64,000 nt of DNA from Piper betle (GCA_033002965.1 JAURVB010013591.1:1-64000); one strand, 5' to 3'; shown: positions 10,529 through 24,556, counted from the first letter of the stretch. A program made the numbers and translations. Notes: generated by a model not told the origin, from the sequence alone.

Positions 10529-12309
10529 ACACAACGCCGTCAGCAGGTTACCGCAGGCCATGCCAGCTGCCACGACCCCTGCTCAAGTCCTCATCGTCCC
10601 GACTATCATCCCCGATCAACCCCGCCAGCCACCACCAAGCCATTCGCCGGAAATTGGGGCCCAAATTTGCCACCTTGATCACGGCCACCAATCGTGTATC
10701 GTGTTGTTTTCCGTCGCCAGGGCCGCTTTTGCTGTCGCCCTAGCTATCGTCGGGACCGTCGTGACACGACAGAGCTAATGCCGCAGACCCCGACTGCAGT
10801 CCCCGGTGGTGTTGTGTTGATCATTTTTCGACCGCCACCTTCCGGGGCCAATTCCCACCCACCATAGCTCCAATCACAGAAGCTTTCACCACCATCGTCA
10901 CCGTTTCGTCGACTTGACTGATCGTGACCCTTGCTTACCCCAATTAGCTTCCAATCACCGTTGTTGCAGCAGGCGATCACCACTTTTTAGGGCGGATTCT
11001 GGCCAGTCATGGTCGCCGACCATCCCATCAGCTTCATCGTGTCATCGTCTACCGATCCGAACCACTGGACGGCCTTGAGGCTCCGCCCACTCGGGCCTTC
11101 GACCATCGCCGGCTAGCTAGTTTGTGTCATGATTCCAGCTACCTCCTGTCGCCGTTACCACTGGTGTTTGCCGTTGTTGACACTACTGCCTCCAACCTTC
11201 GCCGCCATCCTGCTGTGCAAATGCCCCCGGTCTCCTCTCCGGCTACCCCGTCGGTGCTCGGGTACATCGGGCCCGAGTGATTGGGGTCGGCTTTGCCGAG
11301 GACTAGGTCCCGACAAGGCCGACCCATTTACTTGTTTACTGACTCGACTCGGGTCGGTTTGGCTCAATAGATTTTCGATCATTTTGACTCAATTTTTCAT
11401 CATTTTAGGATGGTTCAAGGTATATTTTCTAATCCTCGACTCCTATGTGCATGCATATCACTATGTTGGTATGTTTGTGACATGCTCATATTTTTTTCCT
11501 GATTTATGGTTTATTTTACCGTATTTATTGATTATTTATTGAATTTATTGACTTGAGTCAATAACTTATTTGAATTGTAAAAGTTTTCGTGAGCTTCCAA
11601 TTACTTATTGAGCATTGTAAATACTTAGTTTATTGTTCTAGATAGCATTCAAGAATTATTCTATTTTCTGTATATGACTGATTTGTGGTGTTCCTTCTTA
11701 TTTATAGCATGAACATTATTATTTATTTATCAGTTATTTATTGCTAATAAATAATTTGCATGTTACTACTTGCTATAGTACTTAGTATATAGTTTGGATT
11801 ATTCTACACTCATTCGAGTTGTGACTATTTATTAAAGTTGCATTTTCTGACTTTAGGGTTTAACATGATGACCTACTTTCTTGAATTGGACTCTTTGATT
11901 GATTGACCGTTTGACTGTTTACCATTTAATTGACTGATCATTGGACTGTTTCAATTGATTGTCTACTGTTTTGATCGCTTTGATTAAGTTGATCAAATTG
12001 AATGATTGAACGTTCCGATTGTTGACTATTGACTAATAAATCGAATTATTCCAACTGATTTACTGTTATAATTGTTGAAATTACTGTATACTGCACAACA
12101 TGTATTATATGTTATACAGAGTCTGATTTAGTATTACGCAGAGCTACTTGCTGATGTTGACTAACTGCCCTGAGCTGGAAGACACATTCTCCATTTCTGC
12201 TAAATGAATATTATATTGGGGTTTGCACCAACCATATGGAGTTATACTAAATCTCACATGATTGTGTCATTAAATTGGTGAAATTAGAGTCCCTATTACT
12301 GATATTGTA

Positions 12310-12650
12310 ACGTTATTATTATCTTATTTTTATTGTCTCTTTCGTGCCATGGTTATTGTTGCCACAATCAATATCATTACCGCAATGGTTACGGTTATCG
12401 TTACCATTGACATTATCATTCTTGTTAAAATTGTTATCATTATCATCATTGTTACGGTTATTGCCGCCGTAATTATTATTGTTATTGTTACTATTACAAT
12501 TAATATTAGTGTTACTGTTATTGATACTAATATTACAACTATTATTGCATTGTTTATAATATTGACATTGTCATTGTTATTGTTATTGATATTGTCACTA
12601 TCATTGTTATTGTTACTGTTGTTGTACTAATACTGTTACTGTTTCATCGG
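12310..12650. repeat. Imperfect NTT/ATT-rich low-complexity tract
   Basis: Dominated by ATT, GTT and ACT triplets, giving a spurious 93-residue frame of mainly I, V, T and L. The equivalent part of the solo LTR at 16240-16760 is also ATA/AAT-rich, so this may be normal for the LTR family. Confidence 0.75.
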
Positions 12651-13413
12651 TTAACTTGATGTTCAACTACTTATTTGTTATTGTTATACTTGCGGACTGA
12701 ATGTCTGGGCACCTATTGTTACTTTTTTATCTATTGACTGATGACGTCTAGGAACCCTTATGGGGTTTCCAGGGATTACAGATCCTTTTTGTACTACATT
12801 GCTAAGTTTTATTGTCTCTATATGCGTACACTCTAGAGGGCATATTAATGAGACCCATGTTGATGATAATACCAGGGGATTACTATACTATTTTGTATCG
12901 AACCACTGTACTATTTATACCCTATTGTTGTACTATTTGCACTTTACTATATTATTGAATTATGCTGTAGGATACTCTCGCTAATGCTTGCCCTTGTCAA
13001 GTAAGCCTCTCATTGCCTTATGAATGTTCTCTAGGTGGAGTTATGCACATATGATTTTATATCATAAGCTGTTTGCAGCTCATTTATTGATATATTGGCT
13101 ATGTGAGGACCGGTTTAGTTTGTTACTGACATTTTTTTGAAAAAAAAATCTAGGTATTATATCCTGCTTAGTAGCTAGAGTCATTGTGGGAATGCTTTGC
13201 TTCACTCGGATATTGGTGGCTATTAGTTCTACAATATTATGTCATTTGATTTTTCATATATTATTTTACAATATGCATTATCATTGCAGTTAATAGTTAC
13301 TCAATTTAAATTGATTTTCAACACTAAGACACCATAATGATTTAAAGATCCCGGGCATTTTATCGGGGTTTTGTAGAGTTTTTGACATTGTTCTCTAATA
13401 ATATTCATCATAA

Positions 13414-13930
13414 ATGAATTTAAAAATTTGCTCAACCGATTTGATATGTGAACGCCTTTGGTCTAGTTCGTTTTGGGATGTTACTTATTGGGAGTCCACG
13501 TGGAAGCTATATTTACTTGGCATCAAATATGTGGTATTGCCGGGCTTAAAGGAATGTGTCAATACTTGGCAGAACTACCTACGCACATGTGATATAATAT
13601 TTGATGATTATTCAATGTATCCATGTAGACAATCAAGTCAGCCTAAAGGAAGACTTATTATTTAATATGACTTATTGTTAATAGTTGATTACTACTTTTA
13701 AGATATCATTTATAATGTTAATGTTGTCCTATGTATCTTGTGATGGCCCTCCCATTATTCAAAGTATTAGACTCTAAACATGTTTGTTCTTTGTTTTTTT
13801 CGGTTATCACATTTCTTTCTATCATTTTTGTCAACATCAATTCAATTCCCATATTAAAAGTGAAAACTTTTAAGGAATGGACAGAGAACATAATGATTGG
13901 TCTTCATGGATCTAGTGTTAGGTTTTGAAC
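13414..13930 (+). pseudogene. Relic of the 5' part of a second copia family (leader and start of gag)
   Basis: Around 13840-13930 the translation NSIPILKVKTFKEWTENIM resembles the N-terminus of a plant copia gag (an NSIPML..NFKEW type motif). The 13600-13900 stretch is also homologous to 18530-18770, with the shared pieces GACAATCAAGTCAGCC and GTATCTTGTGATGG. Both are leader/gag starts of the same family. It stops soon after and has no pol. It is not related closely to E1/E2. Confidence 0.55.
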
Positions 13931-15150
13931 TAATATATATGTATATATCATAATAATTGCATATTATAAGTTATCATTATTAAGTATAAGTCCCAATTAA
14001 AATTGGTCTAATAAAGATTAAGTTATTTGAATTACGAATATTTAATATGAGTATGGGGTTATGAAATGTGTAGAAATTTAAGCAATTATTTCTTTGGAAA
14101 ATTTCATAGATGTCTAGATTTCAAATTTTTCTTTCAAAAATAGCAAAATTTTCATACTCGTATCACACATAGCTATTTTAAAACTTTAATATCAATCATG
14201 ACCAAATACCCATTATTTTTTATGCAATCACAAAAATACCCATAAAAATTACATTTTTATTCAAAACAACGATGATAATAAATAAAAGTTATAATCTTTA
14301 CTTATTTTATATATCAAAAGAAAGAGATTTGTAATGATGAATTGATTCTAAAATTATATTATTATTTAGTTGTAGTTCAAAATGTAAAATTTTAGATTTT
14401 ATTTGAAATTTAATTGATCAAAATTCCAAATAAAAAAAATCAAATGTATATATTTGGTTGTTTTAAATTTTAATATGAACTTATTATATTTCATTGAAAA
14501 TTAAAAATTTTTAAACAACTATAATTTATGTTTGAAGAATTTTTTTGAAAAAAATGTAAATACCATTCAGCATATAGAATGTAAGAAGAAATTTGTTTAA
14601 GAAAATTTGAAGTAAGGTATTTATGTCAAATTCAGCACATGGTTATTTATTATATTTTCCCTTATTTATTTTCTATGATGGGTTGAATTAGAAATAAGGG
14701 AAATTGTGCGGTCTCAATCATGTTTAGTGTCGTTCATGAGCGTGAAGTTGCACCATTTATAAAAAAGGGTCATGGTCACCAAATTGGGTGTGTGGCTTTT
14801 CTTTTCTTACATCCCATCACTAACAAAAAAATACATAATCATGCTCAACAATTTGATAGATCCAAGACTAGAGTAATGGATCTATTCATAGGAATTACGG
14901 TATGCTTCCGCATTTAGTTTATTTTAGTTTTGTTTCCCTTGATGATTTAACAGGAAGGATGATTTTTGGTATTTATTAATCAAGTTCTCTAATAGAGTGG
15001 GAATAGAACCTCTTCATGTTGGATCATTGAGAACTAAGGTTTTGGATTGTGACATCTATGGTTTCAAATTGCCATGATCGTAAGGTTATAGTTAGCGCAT
15101 TGGGCTTTAGTCCAAACATTTTAGAAGGCTATGTTTTGACAATTGTAGTG
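13931..15150. other. AT-rich non-coding stretch
   Basis: No gene, RNA or element with clear ends. It is very AT-rich from 13931 to about 14700. The last part (14740-15150) is unclassified and is continuous with sequence right of the solo LTR after 18128. Confidence 0.6.
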
Positions 15151-15155
15151 GCCCC

Positions 15156-16556
15156 TATAACACCCCGATTTTGGTTCACCTAAGAATCGTAATGTTACGA
15201 TCGAGTCAAGTCATGTTTAAAGTTATCGATCGGTACTGACTCGATCGATGAAGTATATCAAAACAACCCTCTTGGTGTCATGAGAATGGAAGACATTATT
15301 AAATAAGCATTACAACACATCAAATATTAGAAGAAGTAAGAAAAGAAATAAATGTATTGAACTCAAGTGTGTGTAGCATTTATTTGTCCATCCACCAAAG
15401 TCGACTCAGGATTTGCAAGACCTACATATATTATATGAAAAACGTCAGTAACGAGTGTTACCGGTCCGAAAAATAACTAATACATTCTGGCAAATGGGTA
15501 TTCCATTACCCATTAAAACTTATGAAACTTTAAGAATACCTCACATTGGGTGGTAAGCAAACATATTTAAGCAAGTACCGGCTCACATGCGCGACTCATA
15601 ATCATATTCATACATATAACCCTTACGCCCTCACATCTTCCATATCACCCACTACGGTACTCGAGTGAAAAAAGGAATAGTTAAGTTAGTGCCACAAATT
15701 CGAGAAATGTGTTGCATTACAAAGTACCGTCATACACCACACTATCTCAGGATTTGAAGGAGTACTAGTGTGATTCATACATATCCCTAAACTGTTCATT
15801 CTTTTATTCGTAAAATCCATAAAAATGCGCGTATTCATATAATAGGCTTAGGAAAGAGGCTTGTATCATATATTTTTTAGCTTTAGTTCAAAAACCAACA
15901 AAGGATCTCATCGTGGTAACTTTATTAAACATGTATAAAAAACACAGCTAAACACCTTGACATTGGAGGGATGCAATAAAACGCCGCCGATGCCATCCTA
16001 TGTATAACACATGATTAAACTTGATACGTAAAGAGTCAAGCATAGAGGGAGAGGCCTACGGACCTGTGGTCCAAGCTCCAAGCGTATCTGCACATCAGCG
16101 AGTTTAGACTCTGAAACCTACATTGGAACCTACTACTAAGTAAAATACTAGCATCTCTATATGATGCATTCTCGTGGTGTGTGATCATATCATCAATATA
16201 TCGTAATAAAGAAAACAATGCTAACAAACCTATAACCAAACTTATGGCATGAAAATCAAGATATAATAATAATAAATAATAAATAAATACATAAGCACGA
16301 GCATAAATAGTACTCTAATCATAAAATAATAATATAATTACATTATATAAATACACGAGTAAATAAAAGTAAACATCAACACAGACCCATGTTAGAAAAC
16401 ATATAAATAAATAAATATATAATAATTGAATAAATAAATAAACAAACAAACAAATAGTTAACACTCATTAATCATGAATATTAATAATATCATAGTCATA
16501 CAATACAAGAATACATAATTAAATATAAATATATAATAACATACACATAGTGAACA

Positions 16557-16589
<33 letters not shown>

Positions 16590-18123
16590 ATATGTATATA
16601 TATACACACACACTTTAGTACACATAATTAGACTAATATTCATAAGTAAATATAATGTTAATAATAACAAATAATCATGTAAACATTCATCTCATATAAT
16701 AAAAATGATGGTAAATAAAAATAAATATTTAAATAAAACAATAAATAAAGAAAAATCATCATAACATCCAATTATGGTAAATCATGTGAATATACATCTA
16801 AACTAATATAGAAGTTCTCGAATTACCGAAAATAGTGCAAGAACACAAGAAAACGGTGTGAAAATAATCTGAATCGGACCAAATTGAGCTTAACCAGACC
16901 AAACTGAAAGGGCTGAACCAACCCAGTCTGGGTTAAATAAATTGCTGCATTGACTTGGCAGACATGACACTCACATGACGAGGGGGTGGCGGTGCCCGTT
17001 GCCAGAAAACGTTGACAATGGAATGATTGGGGTTGCCAATAGTCGGGATCGATAGGGGGTGTCATGGTGGAGGTGCTGGTGATGACGATTGGAGAAGTTC
17101 GGCCACTGGATGGCCAGAAAATAGCCAAAAAGAGGTTTATGTTGCCGCCGGGTGCAGCGACGTCACTGGTGGTGATCGCAGTCGTGGTGGTCATCGTGGG
17201 TTGTCTAAAAATATAGATCCCGGTGAGGGGAGCTGTGTAGGTGGTCAGATCGGTCGGAGGCAGCTCACCATCGCTGGAAAATGGCCTGATAGGTGGCAGC
17301 GGCAGTGATAAATTGTGATAAAAAAACTCAGTTGTTGATGGCCACTGTGGCGACGCCGGTGGTTGTGAGTCGTAAGAATGGAAAGCCGGCCATGAGGCAA
17401 TCACGACCATACTAAATAGGTGGCCAAAGGAGGGCACCGGCAGCGAGTCCAAGTGGTGGCGGCAGTAATGGTGGAAAGCACTGAAAACGGGAGAAAACTT
17501 CTATAAATCGATGGGTGATGCTACGGTTGAGTGCGCAGCCCAATCTTGCCACGTGGCACGATCGGGATGTCTAACAACTTGTGTCCTAGTGGGACCCACC
17601 TATGGGTATATGCAATATACATACGGACGGAAAGCTCGGATCAAAGCCGTCCGAAGTTGAAACTGACTAGAGTTCTAAAATTAATTCTATAGGTGGGAAT
17701 CAAGGTAAGAAGGGTAAATGTGCCTCAAAACCCTAAACGCAATCGAGATGGGCCTACAGGGGCACAATCGAGTGATCCGAAATTCCTATGCTGCATGCAA
17801 ATGAAATACCTAGAAAATCCCGAACGGATGCTAAACACTGAAATGACCTAGATTTAGGCCTAAAATCCTGGCTAACTCATAAAAATCATATGTATACCTC
17901 GTATATACAATGATAACTCATTCTATACGGTACCATAATTAAAACTATCATATGCATGTCGGGCATACTCAGCCTCCATAATATGCTCATATGGCCATCT
18001 GGGCCCCATACTCATATTCTGAAAATTAGTCTGGCTCAAGCTTGTTCGAACTGACTCAATACTAACCCGAATAAGGAAAAACTAAAATCGGGTAAAACCC
18101 TAACCCAAAAATGGGGTTTTAAA
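15156..18123 (-). mobile_element. Solo LTR (long gypsy-type LTR family), TSD GCCCC
   Basis: The plus strand reads TATAACACCCCG at the left end and GGGGTTTTAAA at the right end, the mirror of the TGTAAAACCC...GGGGTGTTACA ends of the LTRs at 51019 and 60895. GCCCC occurs directly outside both ends (15151-15155 and 18124-18128), the expected 5-bp target duplication. Length is 2968 bp. No gag, pol or second LTR is present, so the element was reduced to one LTR by LTR-LTR recombination. Inside are AT-rich low-complexity sequence and a GC-rich block (about 16950-17460) whose frames I regard as non-coding. It lies in sequence between two copia relics. Confidence 0.85.
16557..16613. repeat. TA/TATG/CA dinucleotide microsatellite
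   Basis: A run of TA repeats passing into TATG and then CA repeats, inside the solo LTR. Confidence 0.9.
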
Positions 18124-18479
18124 GCCCCAATGCTTAGCCATTGAAGATCAATTTGCTTGTGAAGTTATGCCACTAAGGTGGCATCCAAGATTTTGGACGC
18201 GAAGGGGTTGTCTTAGGCAAATTGAACTTTCAATTTTGGATTGTTGAATTGAAGTTGTAATCTATTATTTAGGAAAATAAATCGACTAAAAGCATCATAA
18301 TACCGAAGTAGGCTCTCTCATGTAAATCAGTTTATTTTTCATCTAATGTTTCAAAATATATTGATTGAAGCAACATGTGCCAAAGTAGTTCTCTTGCGCA
18401 TGGATCACTCTTTTTAAAACATAAGATGTTTGTTGGTATCTAATTTCAAGCGGGTATTGCCTAACCCAATGAAGGATTC

Positions 18480-20710
18480 AATACTTGTCATAACTACATG
18501 TGCACATGTGGTAATAAATATGTGACAAATATATCCATGTGGACAATCAAGTCAGCCCAAAGGAATGCTTATTATATGACAGGATCTATTACCAATATTT
18601 GATTACTACATTTAAGATAACATTTATGGTGTTCTAAGTATCTTGTGATGGGCCCCCAAATATTTTAATTATTAGGAGGTTATCATGTTTATTTTGTTCT
18701 ATTTTCTCTACTTTTCAAATATCTACTAACATCAACTATATTCCCACGCTAAAATAAATTAAATTTTTGGTTTTTAGTACCATCAATCTAGACTTTGCAT
18801 TATAGATCTAATTCCATGAGTCTCATGGTCATATATGTGCCATAAATCTTTAGGGGCACTATGTCTAAAAGAGTAACTATCCTCAATGAGTCTTGAGGAC
18901 ATGAAGTAGGTCCAAGGCAATGAAGTATAATTTTATCGAGCTCGATTTCAATAAAGTAGGTTCAAGGCAATGAAGTATAGAGGTATACAACATTAAGATG
19001 ACTCTTCTTGCTTCAAAGTTAAAGGTACTAAGGTCCAAGCCATTTGATGACTTGCTCATGCATTTAATTTAGAATTCTCTTCCAATACAATCAAGTTAAT
19101 ATAAAATCAGGTAAATGGTATCTTAGTGAGTTCCTTTTTTAGTGTGCATGAAAGTAAGGTTGTCGCAAGAAACAAAGAATCTAAAGTCTTCATTTGGAGA
19201 AATTTATGTTAAGTAAATAGAATAAACATTCTTTTACAACAAAATTATTTTCACATAAATGCTAAGTGTTTTTGAGAATTTAGAGTTTCGGGGGAGAATC
19301 AAGGGTAGAATTTGTCTTCGAAAAGGAACCTTCTATTCTCACTATTGTTGTTGACAATGTTCAAACTCACAATCTTACTCTGACATTGTTTAAGAGCAAT
19401 TTTAGCAGATAATGTTCAATATATTTCTCACACGGAACAAACACATTTATCTCAAGAAGAACTGTCATTAAGGAGATCTACTAAAGAGAGGAGAAGTGCG
19501 TTGTTAGATGATTATATCATCTTTCTACAATATCATAAAAATGAAAATGACATTTGGTTGATGGAAGATGGTCCAAGCAACTTCTATCTAGTCATATAAA
19601 GTTTTGATTCTCATAAGTTGATTGATGCAACAATTGAAGCCATAAAATATGTGACATTTGGGATCTTGTCTTATTACTTGAAGGTTTGAAAACCTTTTGG
19701 TTGCAAATAGATATTTAAATCAAAAGGGATACGAAAGGTAATGTGGAAGATATAAGGCACTTGTCATTACAAAGGGCTTTATATACAACAAAGACGATTA
19801 TAATGCAACTTTCTCTCTGGTTGTATAGAAAGAATAATTGCATTGCTGGTATATACTAACCTTGAGTCATATTAGGTGCATGTAAAGATTCTATTTCTTA
19901 GCAATTTATGGTGTAGCTAGTTAACTTTGTGTCCAAAGATGCAAAGACTCTGGTTTGTAAATTAAGGAAAATCCATTTATGAGCTTAAGCCTTTTTTTGT
20001 GTGGGTATTATAAATTTCATCAAGTTGTTATCTCGATCGATTTTGAACTTTGTAGTAGAAAAGTAATTACGAGATATTCCTATTCCTAAATGAGATTAGT
20101 TGAGTCCAATCAATGCCTCAACAGGGATTTTGAAACTAAAGATATATAGAAAAAATCCTATACTCAAATGTGTGTGCATTTAGTTATTGGGTACATTTCT
20201 TGGGATGTTGGGTACATATTTGAGTAATTTGGAATGGATCACTAAAGAGCAATCAAACAGGTTGTTGAGCAATTTTTAGAGAACAAACATTACATGTTCC
20301 CATATAGGAAGTCAGTTAAGTGTAAGATCCTTATGACTTTGGACTTCGATTATGTTAGATGTTAATATAGTAGCTCATCCACTTTAAGCTATATATCTTT
20401 ATGATTATTATAGGATATATGCACAAGAAGAGTGCAAAGTAGAGTATAATGGAATATGATTGTCAAATTTTTTCAAAAGGCTACACATTCAGATAAAATT
20501 TAAAGACCAATAAAATTGATTTATGACAATAAATCATTAGTTATATATTCTAATAAAGAAAGAGTACATAGTGGTTAGATGTCTATGCAATGCATATTGA
20601 CACAACACCATACTTGCAAATTCGCTTAAGGAACTATCAACTGATGTCTTTCATTTGTTTATTGCTCATGTGTTTGTTATGTAATTTGATGATATGATAG
20701 TTTAGTGGGA
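18480..20710 (+). pseudogene. Decayed copia gag leader and pol (RT-RNase H) relic
   Basis: The 18530-18770 part matches the leader/gag relic at 13.6-13.9 kb. From about 19465 the translation contains LRRSTKERRSALLDDYII and, further on, recognisable RT segments (for example KPFGCK, IFKSKGIRKV), ending with RNase H-like YDNKSLVIYSNKERVHSG near 20520-20580. These are hallmarks of plant copia pol. Frames are interrupted repeatedly by stops and indels, and most of gag, protease and integrase is missing. A purine run at about 20700 may be the polypurine tract. It is an old insertion of a family distinct from E1. Confidence 0.65.
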
Positions 20711-23700
20711 GTTCATATGTATTTCAATTTTAAACACATCTTTTGTATATTGATTCTTTCTACAAAATAAAAAATATATAAGGTATTCAGTTTAAGGATT
20801 GATCTCAATCAAATAGGACCCACTGGAAATAGGCATTCCAAGGCCAAATTGCATGTAATTTCCATGTTGCGTATCTATACTTGATCTATATCATTTGGTT
20901 GTGTTTGTATATGTGACAATAGACGGGTTAAGTTATGATATTAAATGTAGCGAAAATCGCCTTGATCCTATATTTGCATTGTTGGTGGATGATATTTTTT
21001 GAAAATGCTCTAATAATGGCAACTAAGATTTTGAGCTCATAAGGTTAAAATGTATCAAGGTAGAACCTGGCATAGTAGTAGGAATAAGTTTATACATTTT
21101 CAAACTCATTTGTCAACTTTTGAAAAAAAATGACACAGGTCCATCAAGTTGCACTTGGGCGGGGATCTTTATGAAAATAAAAGTATTGGTATACAGCAAA
21201 AAACTAAAACAATTAACAAAACAGTTATACCAAAATATGATAAGACTATTATTTTGTCTTATGAAAATACTAAATAAATACAAGTGACTATATACAAATA
21301 ATCATAATTAGTGTTGATGAATAAGTTCAATCAAACAAGTTGCAATTATTTGTATGCGAGTTGAAACCAATTAAATGAACAAAAAGTAAGAACAAGAAAT
21401 CAAACACAAAGATTTTTAAGAATTTCCCAACTGGTACATCTTTTTCTAAACCACAATATCCTATGGTTGGGTAGGTCTTCTATACTTCACTATGGCCAAA
21501 TCAAAAGTGCTAAAACCTGAGTGTACAACTACTTGTCCTTAACCAAGCAAGACCCATGTGCTTAACAAGCTAATTTACCTACCTCGACTGCACATGGCAT
21601 GCTTGTGCTCCACCCCTAGACCTCGTGATAGACTTTGCAAAACAAACTTGATACTTACATTTATAACATCTTACTACACTTCACACCCGAATTGTACAAA
21701 GGCCACTGGTGTAAGCACACCAATCTCACACACCGATCACAACTGATTAGTTTACAAATAGTCCTCTCATGATCAATCAAGATCTATGCAATGTAAGAGA
21801 TATATAATACCTCAAGTGTAGCCTGATCTCTTGATGTCCTAATGCTAATACAATAAAGCTTATCCAAATCTTTAACCTAGTGTAGCTCTTAACCTTTTTC
21901 CAAACTAAACTCTCACTTTAGAATACTTCAAGCTCTTTTAATATTTGTGTAATAGGCATCCTTTCCATCTTGTACCAAACATCTTATATAGCCACACAAG
22001 TCCATAGTTTTGTGCACCTTCTAACCACTTGAGTATTAATGTGAAACAAGCTCATCCAAACTCCCACACAATTATCCCTCTGAAGTTTAAGTTCAAATAT
22101 AATGAAAGATTTGGGCTCCACATGACATTCGAGTCTTCAAGGTCTATCAAAGCTTTTAACCTTTGTCCAAGTCCATGTAAAATCACCTTGGCAGAGACAA
22201 TGTCCATGTCCAATAAGCTATATTCTTGAGACCATGAAAAATCTAAAAAGTTACAACATTTTCGAATTACTTCATATGAAATTGAACTTATAATCTCCTT
22301 GATCTAGTTCATTCAAACTTTATCTTAGTGCAACTTATCATACAATAAATCTTTCATCATCAAAATCTAAAATGCGTAAGACCAAGACTTAACACTTTAC
22401 CATTAGTATCAGAGATTACCTAGAATTGTATTAGATGGTGGACAAGACTAGATGGGCACTGGTTAAACCTACATTAAGTGGAAAGAAATTTCGAAGATAA
22501 AATTTATTGAAGTAGATGCAATGGGATATTTTCCAAAATTGGACCTACATGAAGTACATACCTTCAACTTGAATTAACCATTTTGAAATATATGACCTAG
22601 GCCCATCAATGTTCACTTAGACAAGTTATTACAAGAGTAAACTCAGAATAGTATTAGATAGTAGATTAGACTAGATCAATGGATATATGTTAGGTCCACA
22701 AGCCCAAGAAGGGAATTTCAAAGATGGTATTTCTTAAGGTGGCAACAGAGGAAAAGTAGCTTTTTAGTCATCAGAAATTTGTCATGTCATACTCACAAAT
22801 TGGCACGACCTTGTCATGATTAATGTGTATCAAAATGTCTCTCTCAAAAAGGTGTGACAAATAGCCATATTAAAATAATTGACACGATGATTTTCCGTAG
22901 GAAGTATGTGTCAAAACATTGCCACACCTTTTCAGTGGCAACAAACACAAAAAAATTAATTTTTTTATAAAATTAGCAAAAATCTTTGACACTACCTATA
23001 GGTATCAAAGAACTACCATAGCTTTGACACATTTGAAACACTACCAAATATAATAATTGTTTTTCAAAATAACAAAGTGCATGCTTGCATGCTAACCTAG
23101 GTGGCTATAATCATTGGTTATAAAAATTCAATCATCAATAAATATATAAAAAATTTTTAAGTAATCGATCATAGAGGTCTTTGTTATTTCAAAAAATTAT
23201 TCAATATTAGTTTAATACAATTTTATTGTAGAATTGATATCAATTTACAACAGCAGCTTTCAAAGAAAAAATTATATGAGCTTTTTATTGTTATGGTTTA
23301 TATGACTTCTTTTTTTGCCTTTCCTCACACCACTCCATTATGAATCTTAATTCCTATTATTTTATAATGCATACTATGAAACCTACGTCATTTGCCCAAT
23401 GGGTTTTGAGTCAGTTTGGTGTTGACTGGATCAGGGTTATTGGGCTCAGCCATTCTTGTTGAGGTTTCTGTATGATATGGTGGATGTGTGCGCCGTAGCC
23501 TTCTTCGGTGTTCGGTACACTCCTTTAGATGCTATGTGTCCTTACTTTTTATTTTTTGTTTGATCATGTCAAGACTAGTTAGGCATTAGGACCAAGTCCC
23601 TCGCTAGTCTAGATTACTTTGCCGTGTGTTTGAAACCCTTTTAGTTGATCCTAGGCTGTGTGTTTGGAACCCTTTTAGTTGATCCTAGGCCCTGAGGGCC

Positions 23701-24330
23701 CCGCAATGTGGTTCCCATGGGCCCTCGACCACCATAGGGTGAGAACCCTAACTGTGTGAAATATATGCTCAATGCAAATGTGCCCTCGTAGCACTTTTAT
23801 GCTCAACTTTTAGGGGTTTTCAATTCAGTTTATACACTAAGGCGCTTGGCCACTGCATTTAAACTTAAAATTTCCTTCCCTTTTTGCCCTGGACGCTAAG
23901 GCATTGGGTCAATGTCCTTGCTGCCCAGTCATGTAACCTCTATTGTTTGTAGTTTGGTTTATGCAACCAATCTATGTGCCTGGCCAATTGGCTAGCCGTA
24001 GTTTGGCTTGGCAGAGGCTAGCACAAAGTTGCCCAGTGAACACCTTTACACTGGAACCCCAAATTTAGCTATAAATACCCTATACTTCCCAACTTTCAAC
24101 CATTTTCTGCTTTGATTTCCTTTTCTCCGACCCTGGCCATTCCTCCCTTCTTCTTCACTTCTCCCACACCCTATAATTCATACATATGGACCAAATAATA
24201 ACTCATAGTAACAAGCAGAAATATGGCCAATATTGACTAGCTAATAATCACTACATCACTTTGTGGTATCGATATATTCTATAGAGGAAACATCCCGAAT
24301 ACTACTCAAATATACACTACATGCAGGTAG
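20711..24330. other. Unclassified repeat-derived intergenic sequence
   Basis: No intact gene. 21340-22400 looks like an old repeat but has no recognisable domain. 22395-22490 and 22630-22740 are imperfect direct repeats. 22740-23060 has repeated GTGTCAAA/TTTGACAC words of the kind seen in subterminal regions of CACTA-like transposons, but no ends were found. 23400-24180 is less AT-rich and has a TATAAATA box at about 24070, followed by a pyrimidine-rich leader and no convincing frame. This may be a promoter remnant of an LTR. Confidence 0.5.
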
Positions 24331-24341
24331 TAATCTAACAT

Positions 24342-24493
24342 CATGTATGTATGTACATATGTATGTACATACATACATATGTGTATATGTGTGTATGTAT
24401 GCATGTATGTATGTGTATGTGTGTGTATGTATGTATGTATGTATGTATGTATGTACGAATGTGAATATGTGTGTGTGTGCATTTGAACGTATG

Positions 24494-24525
<32 letters not shown>

Positions 24526-24556
24526 CATGTACATATGTGTGTATGTGTGTGTATTT
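24342..24556. repeat. TATG/TG microsatellite
   Basis: About 215 bp of TATG, TGTG and TACA repeats with interruptions. It produces long but spurious open frames on both strands rich in Tyr/Val/Met/Cys or His/Thr/Ile. Confidence 0.95.

Larger units (their letters stand above)
10434..13376 (+). repeat. Diverged long-LTR-like sequence, plus orientation
   Basis: No gene seen. A GC-rich block (about 10530-11330) is followed by AT-rich, low-complexity sequence. Near the right side (13084-13155) is GAGGACCGG, then TTTGTTACTGAC, a T/A run and CTAG|GT. This matches the arrangement near the 3' end of the other ~2.9-kb LTRs here (53303-53352 and the reverse of 15421-15480). Its length also fits. The exact ends are unclear because no target duplication was found and the left edge abuts E2. 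Short GC-rich frames such as 11129-11542 are not supported as genes. Confidence 0.45.

Noticed and set aside
12349..12630. 93-residue hydrophobic frame
   Set aside because: Low-complexity NTT triplet tract. The apparent membrane protein is an artefact.
16823..17452. 209-residue minus-strand frame
   Set aside because: Located in the GC-rich part of a solo LTR with defined ends and a TSD. No domain or conserved counterpart was found.
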